Position numbers and translations under genes: made by a program
DNA from: Clostridia bacterium
GTDB lineage: Bacteria > Bacillota > Clostridia > Christensenellales > Aristaeellaceae
Assembly: GCA_900769875.1 (NCBI GenBank)
Contig: CAAGII010000160.1
Location: forward strand, 87,926 to 151,925
Reading direction: 5' to 3'
Length of the DNA stretch: 64,000 nucleotides
Shown: piece by piece, positions 37,039 through 44,921 of the stretch
Position numbering within the stretch: position 1 is the stretch's first letter
Layout of the letters: each line of letters begins with the position of its first letter
Notes under the pieces: generated by a model
What the model was told of the DNA's origin: nothing
The model's input: the letters and a program-made list of their open reading frames with translations, nothing else
Database searches by the model: none

Positions 37039-37145
37039 CTTGCTTAATTCCTTCCACAACGCCGGGGTCACGGAGGACGACATGTGCGCTGCCCGTGCCC
37101 CGGCGGTAATAGCGAAACGCTGAGAAGAAGATGACAGGCTTTGCA

Positions 37146-38060
37146 TCAGCCCTTCACAGCACCGGCCATGAGGCCCTGCTCGAAGTACTTCTGTACAAAG
37201 GGATACACAATCAGCATGGGGATGGCGGCTACCATGATGGAGGCAAACTTGATGCTCTCGGTCATCTTGTTCAGCTCGGCATAGCCGCCGCTGATGGTGG
37301 AAGCCTGGGATGCGGAGGCGCTGGAACGGATCAGCACGTTGCGCAGCACCAGGGGTAGGGGATGCTTGGCGCTGCCGGTGAGGTAAATCAGCGCGGTGAA
37401 CCAGTCATTCCAGTAGGCTACCATGGCGTACACCACCATCACAGCCATGATGGGCCCGGATAGCGGCAGCACGATGCTCAGGAAGGTGCGCAGCTTGCTG
37501 GCGCCGTCGATCTCCGCTGCTTCCACCAGAGAGGCAGGAATGCTGTTCTCAAAGTAGTTGCGGACAATAATCATATTACCAACTGCCACACCGCCAGGCA
37601 GGAACAGAGCCAGCATGTTGTCGATCAGGCCGGTGTCGCGGACGGCAAAGTAGGTAGGGATCAGGCCGCCGCCAAAGTACATGGTAAAGATGAAGAAGAT
37701 GGACAGCCATTTGCGGCCGGGCAGCTGCTTCAGGCTCAGCGGATAGGCTGTGATGAACACCAGCACAGTGGAGAAGACCGTTCCGATGACGGTATACTTG
37801 ATGGAGTTGAGAAAGCCGGTGAAGATGTTCTGATCGGCAAAGACGCTCTTGTAGCCGTTCAGGGTGAACTGGCTGGGCAGCAGGAAGGTCTTACCGGCAT
37901 ACACATCGTATGGATCGGAAAAGGAAGCGATGAACACATAGTACAGCGGGTAGGCCACAAGCACAAGGATGATGGTTGCCAGCAGCACGATGATGATCTC
38001 GCTGGCCTTTTCGCTCATACCGCGAAGCTGCTTCCGGGATTTGACTGATGCCTGACTCAT
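37146..38060 (-). CDS. CUT1 carbohydrate ABC permease (LplC/MalG type)
   Basis: The 304-residue protein has six predicted spans and the cytoplasmic EAA loop EAAEIDGASKLRTFLSIVLP, which contacts the ATPase. It ends YFEQGLMAGAVKG, common in LplC-type permeases. It partners the LplB-type permease 15 bases upstream and the solute-binding protein at 32360. GGAGG precedes the ATG. No ATPase gene is in the locus, so a shared MsmK-like ATPase elsewhere is needed (inference). Confidence 0.95.
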   Translation of the reverse strand: MSQASVKSRKQLRGMSEKASEIIIVLLATIILVLVAYPLYYVFIASFSDPYDVYAGKTFLLPSQFTLNGYKSVFADQNIFTGFLNSIKYTVIGTVFSTVLVFITAYPLSLKQLPGRKWLSIFFIFTMYFGGGLIPTYFAVRDTGLIDNMLALFLPGGVAVGNMIIVRNYFENSIPASLVEAAEIDGASKLRTFLSIVLPLSGPIMAVMVVYAMVAYWNDWFTALIYLTGSAKHPLPLVLRNVLIRSSASASQASTISGGYAELNKMTESIKFASIMVAAIPMLIVYPFVQKYFEQGLMAGAVKG

Positions 38061-38075
38061 GATGGTGGCGCCTCC

Positions 38076-39014
38076 TTACACGAAGCTCACGTCCGAAGCC
38101 TTGGACGCGATCCTGTTGACGATGAGCAGCAGCACGATGTTCACCGCCGTATTGAACAGGCCGATGGCGGTGGAGTAGGAATACTTCGCGCTTTCGATGC
38201 CCTGCTGATACACATACACGGCGATGACGTCGGAAGTAGCTTTATTCAGGTCCGTCTGCAGCAGCCACACCTTTTCAAAGCCAACGTTCATGATGCCACC
38301 CGCAGCCATGATGAGCTGAAGGATGGCCATGGGCAACAGGCAGGGAACGTCGATGTTCCAGATGCGCTGGAACATGCTGGCGCCGTCAATCTTGGCCGCC
38401 TCATACAGGCAGGGATCCACGCCGCTGAGGGTTGCCAGGTAGATGATGGTACCCCAGCCGGCGTCCTGCCAGATGCCGGAGGCGATGTAGATGGTGCGGA
38501 ACATGGAGCTTTCCGTCAGGAAATCAATGTTGGTGCCAAAGAGCAGGTTGATCAGACCGCCGGAGGGACTGAGGAAGATCTTCAGCATACCGCAGACGAC
38601 CATGGTGGAAATGAAGTGCGGCGCGTAGATCACGGTCTGCACCACGCGGCGATAGCGCTTGAAGCGCATCTGATTCAGCGCCAGCGCAATGATGATGGGC
38701 ACCGGGAAACTCCACAGCAGGCTGAACACGCTCAGCAGCACGGTGTTCTTGATCATGCGCCAGCAGTTGGGTGCCTCAAAGAAACGGACGAACCAGTCGA
38801 AGCCCACCCATTCGCTGCCAAGGATGCCGCGGCTGGGCTTGAAATTGCGGAACGCCATCTGGATGCCGTACATCGGGTAGTACTTGTACACGAGCGTCAG
38901 TACCACCGGAATGAGCAGCAACAGATACATCTGCCTGTACTCCCAAATGCGGCTTGCGAGAGACTTGCGGTGAGGTGCAGCATGGACCTCACCCTTGGTT
39001 GCCACCTTGGTCAT
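38076..39014 (-). CDS. CUT1 carbohydrate ABC permease (LplB/MalF type)
   Basis: From ATG 39014 (GGAGGAAGGAG upstream) the protein has 312 residues and about six spans. Landmarks are YPMYGIQMAFRNFKP after the first span and the EAA loop EAAKIDGASMFQRIWNIDVP. It is the first gene of the permease-permease-GH32-fructokinase operon, whose promoter carries a perfect 16-base LacI-type palindrome. Import of fructo-oligosaccharides is inferred from these neighbours. Confidence 0.95.
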   Translation of the reverse strand: MTKVATKGEVHAAPHRKSLASRIWEYRQMYLLLLIPVVLTLVYKYYPMYGIQMAFRNFKPSRGILGSEWVGFDWFVRFFEAPNCWRMIKNTVLLSVFSLLWSFPVPIIIALALNQMRFKRYRRVVQTVIYAPHFISTMVVCGMLKIFLSPSGGLINLLFGTNIDFLTESSMFRTIYIASGIWQDAGWGTIIYLATLSGVDPCLYEAAKIDGASMFQRIWNIDVPCLLPMAILQLIMAAGGIMNVGFEKVWLLQTDLNKATSDVIAVYVYQQGIESAKYSYSTAIGLFNTAVNIVLLLIVNRIASKASDVSFV

Positions 39015-39074
39015 GAACTCCTTCCTCCCTTGACGGAGTGTCGGCATCCTTGTGCCAACAGCTCAAACTTGTGA

Positions 39075-39090
39075 CGTGAAACGTTTCACG
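39075..39090. promoter_or_regulatory. LacI-type operator O4 (perfect 16-base palindrome)
   Basis: CGTGAAACGTTTCACG is the best copy of the operator in the window. It lies 13 bases past the -10 of the permease promoter, where a bound repressor would block early elongation. Confidence 0.88.
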
Positions 39091-39103
39091 CATTGCTGAG
39101 TAA

Positions 39104-39132
39104 AGGATACATCGGATTGTGGAATTTGTCAA
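39104..39132 (-). promoter_or_regulatory. Promoter of the permease-GH32-fructokinase operon
   Basis: Minus-strand TTGACA (39132-39127) and TATCCT (39109-39104) have a 17-base spacer, with a start near 39097. Confidence 0.8.
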
Positions 39133-39196
39133 TAGGAAATTCGCCGTTTTTGTCAAAAGCACAGTGCTAAGCGACCATACGCGCAAAAGAAGATCC

Positions 39197-39251
39197 GTGA
39201 AACGCTATGGATCCGTGAAATAAAACATACCGGAAGTATGAAACGTTATTT
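39197..39251. promoter_or_regulatory. Two degenerate LacI-type half-operators before lacI
   Basis: GTGAAACG at 39197-39204 and ATGAAACGTTAT at 39238-39249 match the left half of the palindrome. The second overlaps the -35 of the lacI promoter, which suggests weak autoregulation. Confidence 0.45.
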
Positions 39252-39277
39252 GCTTTTGGCCGAAGCTGTGCTATAAT
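39250..39277 (+). promoter_or_regulatory. Promoter of the lacI-family gene
   Basis: TTGCTT (39250-39255) and TATAAT (39272-39277) have a 16-base spacer, 55 bases before the chosen start. Confidence 0.65.
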
Positions 39278-39331
39278 ATTGGTGCAAACCATTTCCCATA
39301 TCGGGTCATGAACGATGATGAGGTGACAACG

Positions 39332-40324
39332 ATGCCCCAGATTCCAACGAATCGTCCAACTATGAAGGATGTAGCGACTGAAGCCGGCGTTGCCCTTGGC
39401 ACGGTGAGCAAGGTCATTAACGGTGTGCCCGTTGGCGACGAATACCGCATCCGGGTTGAAGAAGCCATCAAAAAGCTGAATTATCAGATCAACACCTATG
39501 CCCGTGGGCTGAAAACCAGCAAAACCAATTGCATCACCTTCATTATCCCCAATGCAACCCACCCCTTTTTTGCCTCGCTGATCGGCGCCATGTACCGCGC
39601 GGTGGCCACCCGCGGCTACCGCATGCTGCTGTGCTGCAGCGATTATGATGCTGAGCGGGAGCAGGAGTTTATCGACATGGCCAGCCAAAATCGTGTGGAC
39701 GGCATTGTTGGCCTGACATACAATCCCAGGCTGGTGATCCCGCAGGGCCTGCCCTTCATTGCCATTGATCGCTATTTCAGCTCCACGGTGCCCTGCGTAT
39801 CCAGCGACAACTTCGGCGGCGGCCGCCTTGCAGCGGAAAAGCTGGTGGAGCTGGGCTGCAGGCGTCTGCTGTTCCTGCGCATTGGCTCTAACCTGATTAA
39901 CGAGCCCAATCGGCGCAAGGATGGCTTCATTGCTGCTTGCGAAGCCTTGCAGGTGGACTACAGTCTGCACATTCTTCAGGACGGACAGCCCATCGAGCTG
40001 TTCGAGACCTATTTGAAGGAGCATACCCGCAACGGCGTGTGCGATTTTGACGGCATCTTCTGCGTGACGGATTTTCTTGCCTATCGGATCAGGAACGTGC
40101 TGGCATCGCTGGGTGTCAGCGTACCCGAGCAGGTACAGATCATTGGCTTTGACGGCGTGCGTCTCTTTGGCGACCAGGAGTATACCTGCTCCACTATTGT
40201 GCAGCCGGTGGAAGGTATTGCCGAAGCGTGCCTTGATCTTCTGCTGACCGATGCCCCGGAAAAACGGCCCTCCCAGATCAATCTGCCCGTCAGCTATGCC
40301 TTTGGAGGCACCACCAAGGCGTAA
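39332..40324 (+). CDS. LacI-family regulator of the fructan locus
   Basis: From ATG 39332 (GAGGTG upstream) the protein has 330 residues. The N-terminal HTH reads PTMKDVATEAGVALGTVSKVINGV, with a hinge region around KLNYQINTYARGL and a periplasmic-binding-like effector domain after it. It is divergent from the permease operon and lies within the same set of palindromes. Repression of all three fructan promoters, relieved by fructose or an oligosaccharide, is the natural model (inference). The ATG at 39308 lacks a good ribosome-binding site. Confidence 0.93.
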   Translation: MPQIPTNRPTMKDVATEAGVALGTVSKVINGVPVGDEYRIRVEEAIKKLNYQINTYARGLKTSKTNCITFIIPNATHPFFASLIGAMYRAVATRGYRMLLCCSDYDAEREQEFIDMASQNRVDGIVGLTYNPRLVIPQGLPFIAIDRYFSSTVPCVSSDNFGGGRLAAEKLVELGCRRLLFLRIGSNLINEPNRRKDGFIAACEALQVDYSLHILQDGQPIELFETYLKEHTRNGVCDFDGIFCVTDFLAYRIRNVLASLGVSVPEQVQIIGFDGVRLFGDQEYTCSTIVQPVEGIAEACLDLLLTDAPEKRPSQINLPVSYAFGGTTKA

Positions 40325-40611
40325 ATGGCAAACAGCATGCCGGAGGATTCAACATGGTGTGCGCCGTGATCGCGCGTGCTTTCTCGCCGGATACACCTGC
40401 AAATTCCTGAGCATACCCTGCTTAGCAAGGCTAAAGTGGAAGCGTTGCTTTTCCATGACGATACTTATGGCAAGTCAAAGGACGAAATGTCGATAAACTG
40501 ATTTCAAAGAATGATGATCTAAGTGTTTGGTTACATATCAGAACCATGCCCGGTAAATTTACTACGGAAACAGAACAAAACCGCGCCGGACGCAAGGGCG
40601 CGGGAGCAGCA
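40325..40611. other. Spacer after lacI with possible coding relic
   Basis: A short plus-strand stretch near 40410-40500 reads as protein-like text (EHTLLSKAKVEALLFHDDTY) that ends at a TGA and has no start. It may be the tail of a lost gene; I do not recognise it. Local AT content rises at 40490-40550. The ldcA terminator lies at 40577-40603. Confidence 0.35.
40577..40603 (-). terminator. Terminator of the LD-carboxypeptidase gene
   Basis: On the minus strand CCGCGCC and GGCGCGG form a seven-base GC stem followed by TTTTGTT, nine bases past the stop. Confidence 0.8.
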
Positions 40612-41553
40612 TTAACGAAACACCTGTTCGAGAAGCGTCAGGGTCGCATGGTCTGTATCCATGCGGTAGCGCGCGTTGAGCGCAAGCGTCATGCGGTCGC
40701 GGCCGTGCCCTGCGTGGAGACCCCAAAGCACGGGAAGCTCCGACGGCGTATGGGGCGGAAAGATCTCCTCCATAGGCACCTTGTGAGGGTTTGTCTGTCC
40801 TTCGTAATGACTGAAATCACCGAGCACAAGACCTGCAATCCGCGTGAACACGCCATGGGATTCCAGCTGCTGTACCATGCTGTCAAGGCGCGCGGTTCTC
40901 TCTGACACATCCTCCAGCAGCAGGAGTGCCTGATCCCAGTCAGGCTCGTGACGCGTACCGATCAGACTGCACAGCACACTGAGGTTTCCCCCGATCAGCC
41001 GACCGACCACAGTCCCGCGATGATTGCCCTGAAAAAGTGTGCCGTCAGGGTTTTGCACCTGTCTGCCGCTATCTCCCGCAAGGACAGACAGCCATTGTGC
41101 CCGCGACAGCTCATCGCGCAGACCGATGGGCTCCATCACGCCCGGCATCGGGCCGTGAAAGGTAATGAAGCCGCAGTGCTTCTGTAGCGCGACATGGAGC
41201 GATGTGATATCCGAAAAGCCGACGAACGGCTTTGGATGGCACGATAGCCTTTGCCAGTCGATCCTGTCCAGAATGCGTGTTGCGCCATAGCCTCCCCGCA
41301 GGCACACAACAGCGTCCACCTCGGGATCTGCAAACATGTCGATGACGTCGCTTGCGCGAACTTCGTCCGTACCCGAAAAGCAGTAGGAGAGTGCGTCGAC
41401 CGACTGACCGCGCCTGACAGCGAAGCCCATATCTTCAAGCAATCTGACCGCCGCGTCGCGTCTGTCTGCTTCAAACACAGGACTTGATGGAGCAATCAGT
41501 CCGATGGTCATGCCGGGCAGGAGCGGATGGCTGAAACGACGGCGCTTGTGCAT
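40612..41553 (-). CDS. Muramoyltetrapeptide (LD-) carboxypeptidase, S66 family
   Basis: From ATG 41553 (AGGAGG upstream) the protein has 313 residues. S66 motifs include LLPGMTIGLIAPSSP at the N-terminus, CLRGGYGATRILD, FVGFSDITSLH with the presumed nucleophile Ser, GGNLSVLCSLIGT and GDFSHYEG. The family cleaves the terminal D-Ala from cytoplasmic muropeptide tetrapeptides in wall recycling; some relatives degrade the antibiotic microcin C. No immunity context is seen. It is divergent from the DUF421 gene, with 55 bases between starts. Confidence 0.92.
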   Translation of the reverse strand: MHKRRRFSHPLLPGMTIGLIAPSSPVFEADRRDAAVRLLEDMGFAVRRGQSVDALSYCFSGTDEVRASDVIDMFADPEVDAVVCLRGGYGATRILDRIDWQRLSCHPKPFVGFSDITSLHVALQKHCGFITFHGPMPGVMEPIGLRDELSRAQWLSVLAGDSGRQVQNPDGTLFQGNHRGTVVGRLIGGNLSVLCSLIGTRHEPDWDQALLLLEDVSERTARLDSMVQQLESHGVFTRIAGLVLGDFSHYEGQTNPHKVPMEEIFPPHTPSELPVLWGLHAGHGRDRMTLALNARYRMDTDHATLTLLEQVFR

Positions 41554-41608
41554 AGAGATTCCTCCTTCTGCGCACGATAGCAGCAAATGCCGGAGATGGG
41601 GTGCGACA

Positions 41609-42307
41609 ATGCTGACGGTGCTTATTCGCTCGGTGCTGCTGTACACGGCTGCGGTTGTGGCGCTGCGTGTGATGGGCAAGCGGCAGGTAGGGCAGCTTCA
41701 GCCCTTTGAGCTTGTGGTGGTCATCATGATTGCAGAGCTTGCGGCGACGCCCATGGGCAGCGTGGGCATACCGCTTCTGTATGGACTTGTGCCAATCGCG
41801 GCGCTCGTCATGTGCCATGGGATGATTACCTGGCTAAGCATGAGATATCCGCCATTTGCCAAGGTCATCAGCGGCGAGCCCACTGTGCTGATCAGAGGCG
41901 GAGCGATCTGCGAGAACGCTTTGCGGCAGACGGGCATTGCCCTTTCCGATCTGATGGAAGCGGTGCGGATTGGCGGTCAGCAGGATATCGCTCAGGTGGA
42001 AACCGCGGTGCTTGAGCCAAGCGGCAGAATCTCCGTGTTTCCCAAGCCGCGGGCAAGATCGGTCACTCCCGGAGACCTGGGTCTCAGGGTTGAGTCCGAA
42101 GCACTCCCACTTCCTCTCATTCTGGACGGCAAGGTGCATACCGGCAATCTTGAGGACGCAGGAATGACGATGGCGCAGCTGAGAGCCATTCTGGCTGCTA
42201 TGGGGCTTGGCGCAGCCAGTGACGTGCTGCTCCTGAGCAGAAGCTGCGACGGCAGCTACTTTGGTCAAAAACGGGGACAGCAGAAAACCGTTATCATGAA
42301 AAAGTGA
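41609..42307 (+). CDS. DUF421 (YetF-like) membrane protein
   Basis: From ATG 41609 the protein has 232 residues: three N-terminal membrane spans containing RVMGKRQVGQLQPFELVVVIMIAELA, then a soluble domain with VISGEPTVLIRGGAI. This is the standard DUF421/YetF layout. The biochemical role is unsettled; Bacillus homologues (for example SpoVA-region YetF) relate to membrane or spore properties. A DUF4363 gene follows after ten bases, the usual partner. Confidence 0.9.
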   Translation: MLTVLIRSVLLYTAAVVALRVMGKRQVGQLQPFELVVVIMIAELAATPMGSVGIPLLYGLVPIAALVMCHGMITWLSMRYPPFAKVISGEPTVLIRGGAICENALRQTGIALSDLMEAVRIGGQQDIAQVETAVLEPSGRISVFPKPRARSVTPGDLGLRVESEALPLPLILDGKVHTGNLEDAGMTMAQLRAILAAMGLGAASDVLLLSRSCDGSYFGQKRGQQKTVIMKK

Positions 42308-42317
42308 GGATGGAGCA

Positions 42318-42701
42318 ATGCGGACAGGGCTTATTCTTTCTGTTGTACTGCTTGTCACACTGACCGCTGGCGGCATGATTGCTGAAAAGGTTACCGGAAG
42401 CATTGCCGATCGATACATGGAAGCGAGCCACGAGCTGCTTGCGCTTGCGCAGATGCAGGATTACAGTCGCCTGCTTACGGCATGCGAGAGCTATGAAGAG
42501 GACTGGAAGGACACCATGGATTGGCTGACCATGCTCATCAACCACGACGACGCCGACGCGGTGACTGCCGCGCTCCTGGATATGAAGGCAGGGGCGCTTG
42601 CGCGGAATGTCACGCTGTGTGAACAGGCTGCGCTGCGCTTGCTGGAGGAGGCGCAGCATCTTCACCATCGGGATTGCTTCAGCATCGGCAATATCCTGTG
42701 A
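42318..42701 (+). CDS. DUF4363 family protein
   Basis: The 127-residue protein has one N-terminal hydrophobic segment (ILSVVLLVTLTAGGMIA) and a helical exported part rich in Glu and Asp. This matches DUF4363 proteins that sit beside DUF421 genes in clostridia. Function is unknown. It is co-transcribed with the DUF421 gene and ends 15 bases before the convergent phosphoesterase gene. Confidence 0.85.
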   Translation: MRTGLILSVVLLVTLTAGGMIAEKVTGSIADRYMEASHELLALAQMQDYSRLLTACESYEEDWKDTMDWLTMLINHDDADAVTAALLDMKAGALARNVTLCEQAALRLLEEAQHLHHRDCFSIGNIL

Positions 42702-42716
42702 CGCCGCGCCAGATCC

Positions 42717-43607
42717 TCAGCGCGCTGTACTGCGTACGGTAATCACATGAATTTGCGGCTTTCTCCCAAACCGAAGCGGTAGCACAGTTGTTCCTACGCC
42801 ACCTGAAACGAGCATACTTGACCTGTTGGGAAAATACCAGCCATACTGGAAGTCACCATATGCTTGCGGCAGACCGATCAGGTTTCCGAGCAGCGAGGTG
42901 GACATTCCGTGTGTATGCCCGAAAAGGCTCAGATCAAACCATGTCTTTTGACCGTTCATGTCCTGAGCGTTCATCGCGTCCGCCGCAAGTGACGGGTTGT
43001 GCGCCATCAGGATGACAAAATCCTCCTGTTTGCACTGCGCAGCGACACCGGCAGTGTCAGGCCAGCCCGCAAGCGCGTCATCCAGTCCGGCGATGCAGAT
43101 GTTCTGCGTGCCCACGCGAACGCGCTCGACGGTGTTGATCACGGGGGTCACGCCTTTGGAGGCCATCATGGAGCAAAGCTGCTGCAAACGGCCTCCGGAA
43201 AGGTCGCGGTCGCATTCGCCAAGCACAGCATAGCAGCCATGGCTGGAACGCAGACGCGGAAGATCACGGAAGAAATCAATGGCCGAGGCGGGATCGGTTG
43301 CGTAGTCGCCGCCCAGCAGAATGAGATCCGCGTTTTGAGCGTTGATGGTTTTCACCAGCGAAGCAGCGTCGCCGGAGGTGAAAAACGGCCAGCTGCTCTG
43401 ATGAATGTCGCTGATATAGACGATGCGAAGCTGACCGACGTTCTTCTCAAGACTGCCGCTTTCGACCGTGACTCTTTCGATATGCAGGGTGTGCGGCTCA
43501 ATCAGCAGCCATGCAAGCATGCCGAGCAATAACAGCATCAGCGTCAGCGCGATATTTCTGCCTGTGTGGCGAATTTTTCCATGCTTTGGCGTGTATGCGT
43601 CTGCCAT
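42717..43607 (-). CDS. Membrane-anchored metallophosphoesterase (YkuE-like)
   Basis: From ATG 43607 (GGAGG seven bases upstream) the protein has 296 residues. A membrane anchor (NIALTLMLLLLGMLAWLL) precedes a calcineurin-like domain with YISDIHQS, LLGGDYATD, LMAHNPS and LFGHTHGMS metal motifs. The usual GNHD motif reads GECDRD, which changes one expected ligand or catalytic His. Bacterial YkuE hydrolyses phosphate esters at the membrane. An upstream GTG at 43613 would add two residues. Confidence 0.88.
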   Translation of the reverse strand: MADAYTPKHGKIRHTGRNIALTLMLLLLGMLAWLLIEPHTLHIERVTVESGSLEKNVGQLRIVYISDIHQSSWPFFTSGDAASLVKTINAQNADLILLGGDYATDPASAIDFFRDLPRLRSSHGCYAVLGECDRDLSGGRLQQLCSMMASKGVTPVINTVERVRVGTQNICIAGLDDALAGWPDTAGVAAQCKQEDFVILMAHNPSLAADAMNAQDMNGQKTWFDLSLFGHTHGMSTSLLGNLIGLPQAYGDFQYGWYFPNRSSMLVSGGVGTTVLPLRFGRKPQIHVITVRSTAR

Positions 43608-43706
43608 CTCCACACCTCCCTGCTTTCCGCTATATTATCACGAATGTGCGTGATTCTGTCAACCTCCTGCGATGAGTTTTTGTCTGTTCTTTCTCTGCAC
43701 GCTGTC

Positions 43707-43734
43707 TTGACAGGCGCGCGCATATGCATATAAT
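43707..43734 (+). promoter_or_regulatory. Consensus promoter upstream of the fliB-like gene
   Basis: TTGACA (43707-43712) and TATAAT (43729-43734) match the consensus fully with a 16-base spacer. The predicted start (about 43741) coincides with the foot of a terminator-like hairpin. Confidence 0.8.
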
Positions 43735-43741
43735 GATTGCG

Positions 43742-43790
43742 AAAAGGCAAGGACGCCGCGGATGACTCCCGTGTGCGACCCTGCCTTTTT
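43742..43790 (+). terminator. Terminator/attenuator hairpin at the transcript 5' end
   Basis: AAAAGGCA (43742-43749) pairs with TGCCTTTT (43782-43789). Further GG/CC and CGC/GCG pairs lie inside, and the T tract ends at 43790. The whole unit between transcription start and terminator is only about 50 bases, 34 bases before the next start codon. Confidence 0.72.
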
Positions 43791-43823
43791 CATGTAAATG
43801 AACGTAAAGCGAGGCAGTCATGA

Positions 43824-44921
43824 ATGGAAGCGCGCATGTTTCTCATGCCGGATTATTATCCGTCATTCCGTTGCAAGGGCGGACAATGCAGGCAATGCTG
43901 TTGTTACGGCTGGCGTGTTACCATCACGATGAAGGATTATTTCAATCTTGTGGGAGCTGAATGCTCTCCTGAGCTTCGACGCCGTCTGGACATCGCTTTG
44001 CATGTGCTGACGGATGCAACCGAAGACCGCTATGCGGAGATTGCCCACGATTGGGAGGGGCGCTGCCCGATGCTGCGGCAGGATGGCTTGTGCATGCTCC
44101 ACGCGGAATGCGGCGAGGCGATGCTACCGTCCACCTGCCGATATCATCCAAGATGCGTACATACCGTCATTGATGACGAATGCTGCTGCTCCTGCAGTTG
44201 CGAAGCGGTTGTTGAGCTGATGTTGAGCCGTACCGAGCCGCTTCGTATGATCAGACGCTATGAAGCATTCGATCTTCCGCTTGTCACACGAGCGGTGAAC
44301 AATCAACATGCGGTGCAGGCATGTCGTGTTCGCGACGAGATGCTTGCACTGATACAGGATCGCAGCAAGACCATTGCGGAGCGGTTGATGGCGGCAGGGG
44401 AGTTCGGAGGCGAACCGGAAGCGTCCCTGCAGGCGAAGAGGGGCAGTCATGCCGCCGCCCTGTTTGACGCTTCGCACACGCTGCGGGATGCGAGAGCAAT
44501 CACAGGCAAGCTGCTTGGCGGTTATGCTGCGCTCGAAGATATCCTGCGCGTGAGTGAAGCAAACGTGGGAGACGACGAGAGGAAGTGGCGTCTGGCAAGG
44601 CAGCACTTCTCAAAGCTGGTACCGCATCAGGAATGTTTTTTTGAGAATCTGCTTGTCAACCATCTGCTGTATACCGGATACCCTTCTTTTGAACGGCACG
44701 AAACCCTAAAAGAAGCGCATCTTGCCATGTGTGCCTGCTATATTGTGCTGCTCTATGCGCTTGTGGCTGGAATGGCTGAAAGCAGCGACGAAAAGCTGCT
44801 TGTGGATCGCTGCACGGCCTGCTTCCGCATCATTGAACATGCCAATTTCAATCAGCGCGCCGCTGCCCTTCTGAACGCGGATGCTGACCGGATCACACTT
44901 CGTGCGCTTGTGGCGCTGTAA
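43824..44921 (+). CDS. FliB-like lysine N-methylase family protein
   Basis: The 365-residue protein begins with MPDYYPSFRCKGGQCRQCCCYGW and has a second Cys-rich block (CPMLRQDGLCMLH, STCRYHP), the signature of the FliB/YkgJ-like iron-sulfur family. In Salmonella FliB methylates flagellin lysines, but homologues are common in non-motile clostridia and their targets are unknown. No flagellar gene is in the window. Its 3' end overlaps the convergent AraC gene by 29 bases. The upstream promoter and hairpin suggest attenuation. Confidence 0.85.
   Translation: MEARMFLMPDYYPSFRCKGGQCRQCCCYGWRVTITMKDYFNLVGAECSPELRRRLDIALHVLTDATEDRYAEIAHDWEGRCPMLRQDGLCMLHAECGEAMLPSTCRYHPRCVHTVIDDECCCSCSCEAVVELMLSRTEPLRMIRRYEAFDLPLVTRAVNNQHAVQACRVRDEMLALIQDRSKTIAERLMAAGEFGGEPEASLQAKRGSHAAALFDASHTLRDARAITGKLLGGYAALEDILRVSEANVGDDERKWRLARQHFSKLVPHQECFFENLLVNHLLYTGYPSFERHETLKEAHLAMCACYIVLLYALVAGMAESSDEKLLVDRCTACFRIIEHANFNQRAAALLNADADRITLRALVAL

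Noticed and set aside
39075..39090. Palindromes as CcpA cre sites
   Set aside because: The spacing between half-sites is two bases shorter than the cre consensus, the copies cluster only in this locus, and a divergent lacI gene lies between them.
40612..41553. S66 peptidase as an MccF-type immunity protein
   Set aside because: No microcin or nucleotide-peptide biosynthesis genes nearby; the recycling LD-carboxypeptidase role is the simpler reading.
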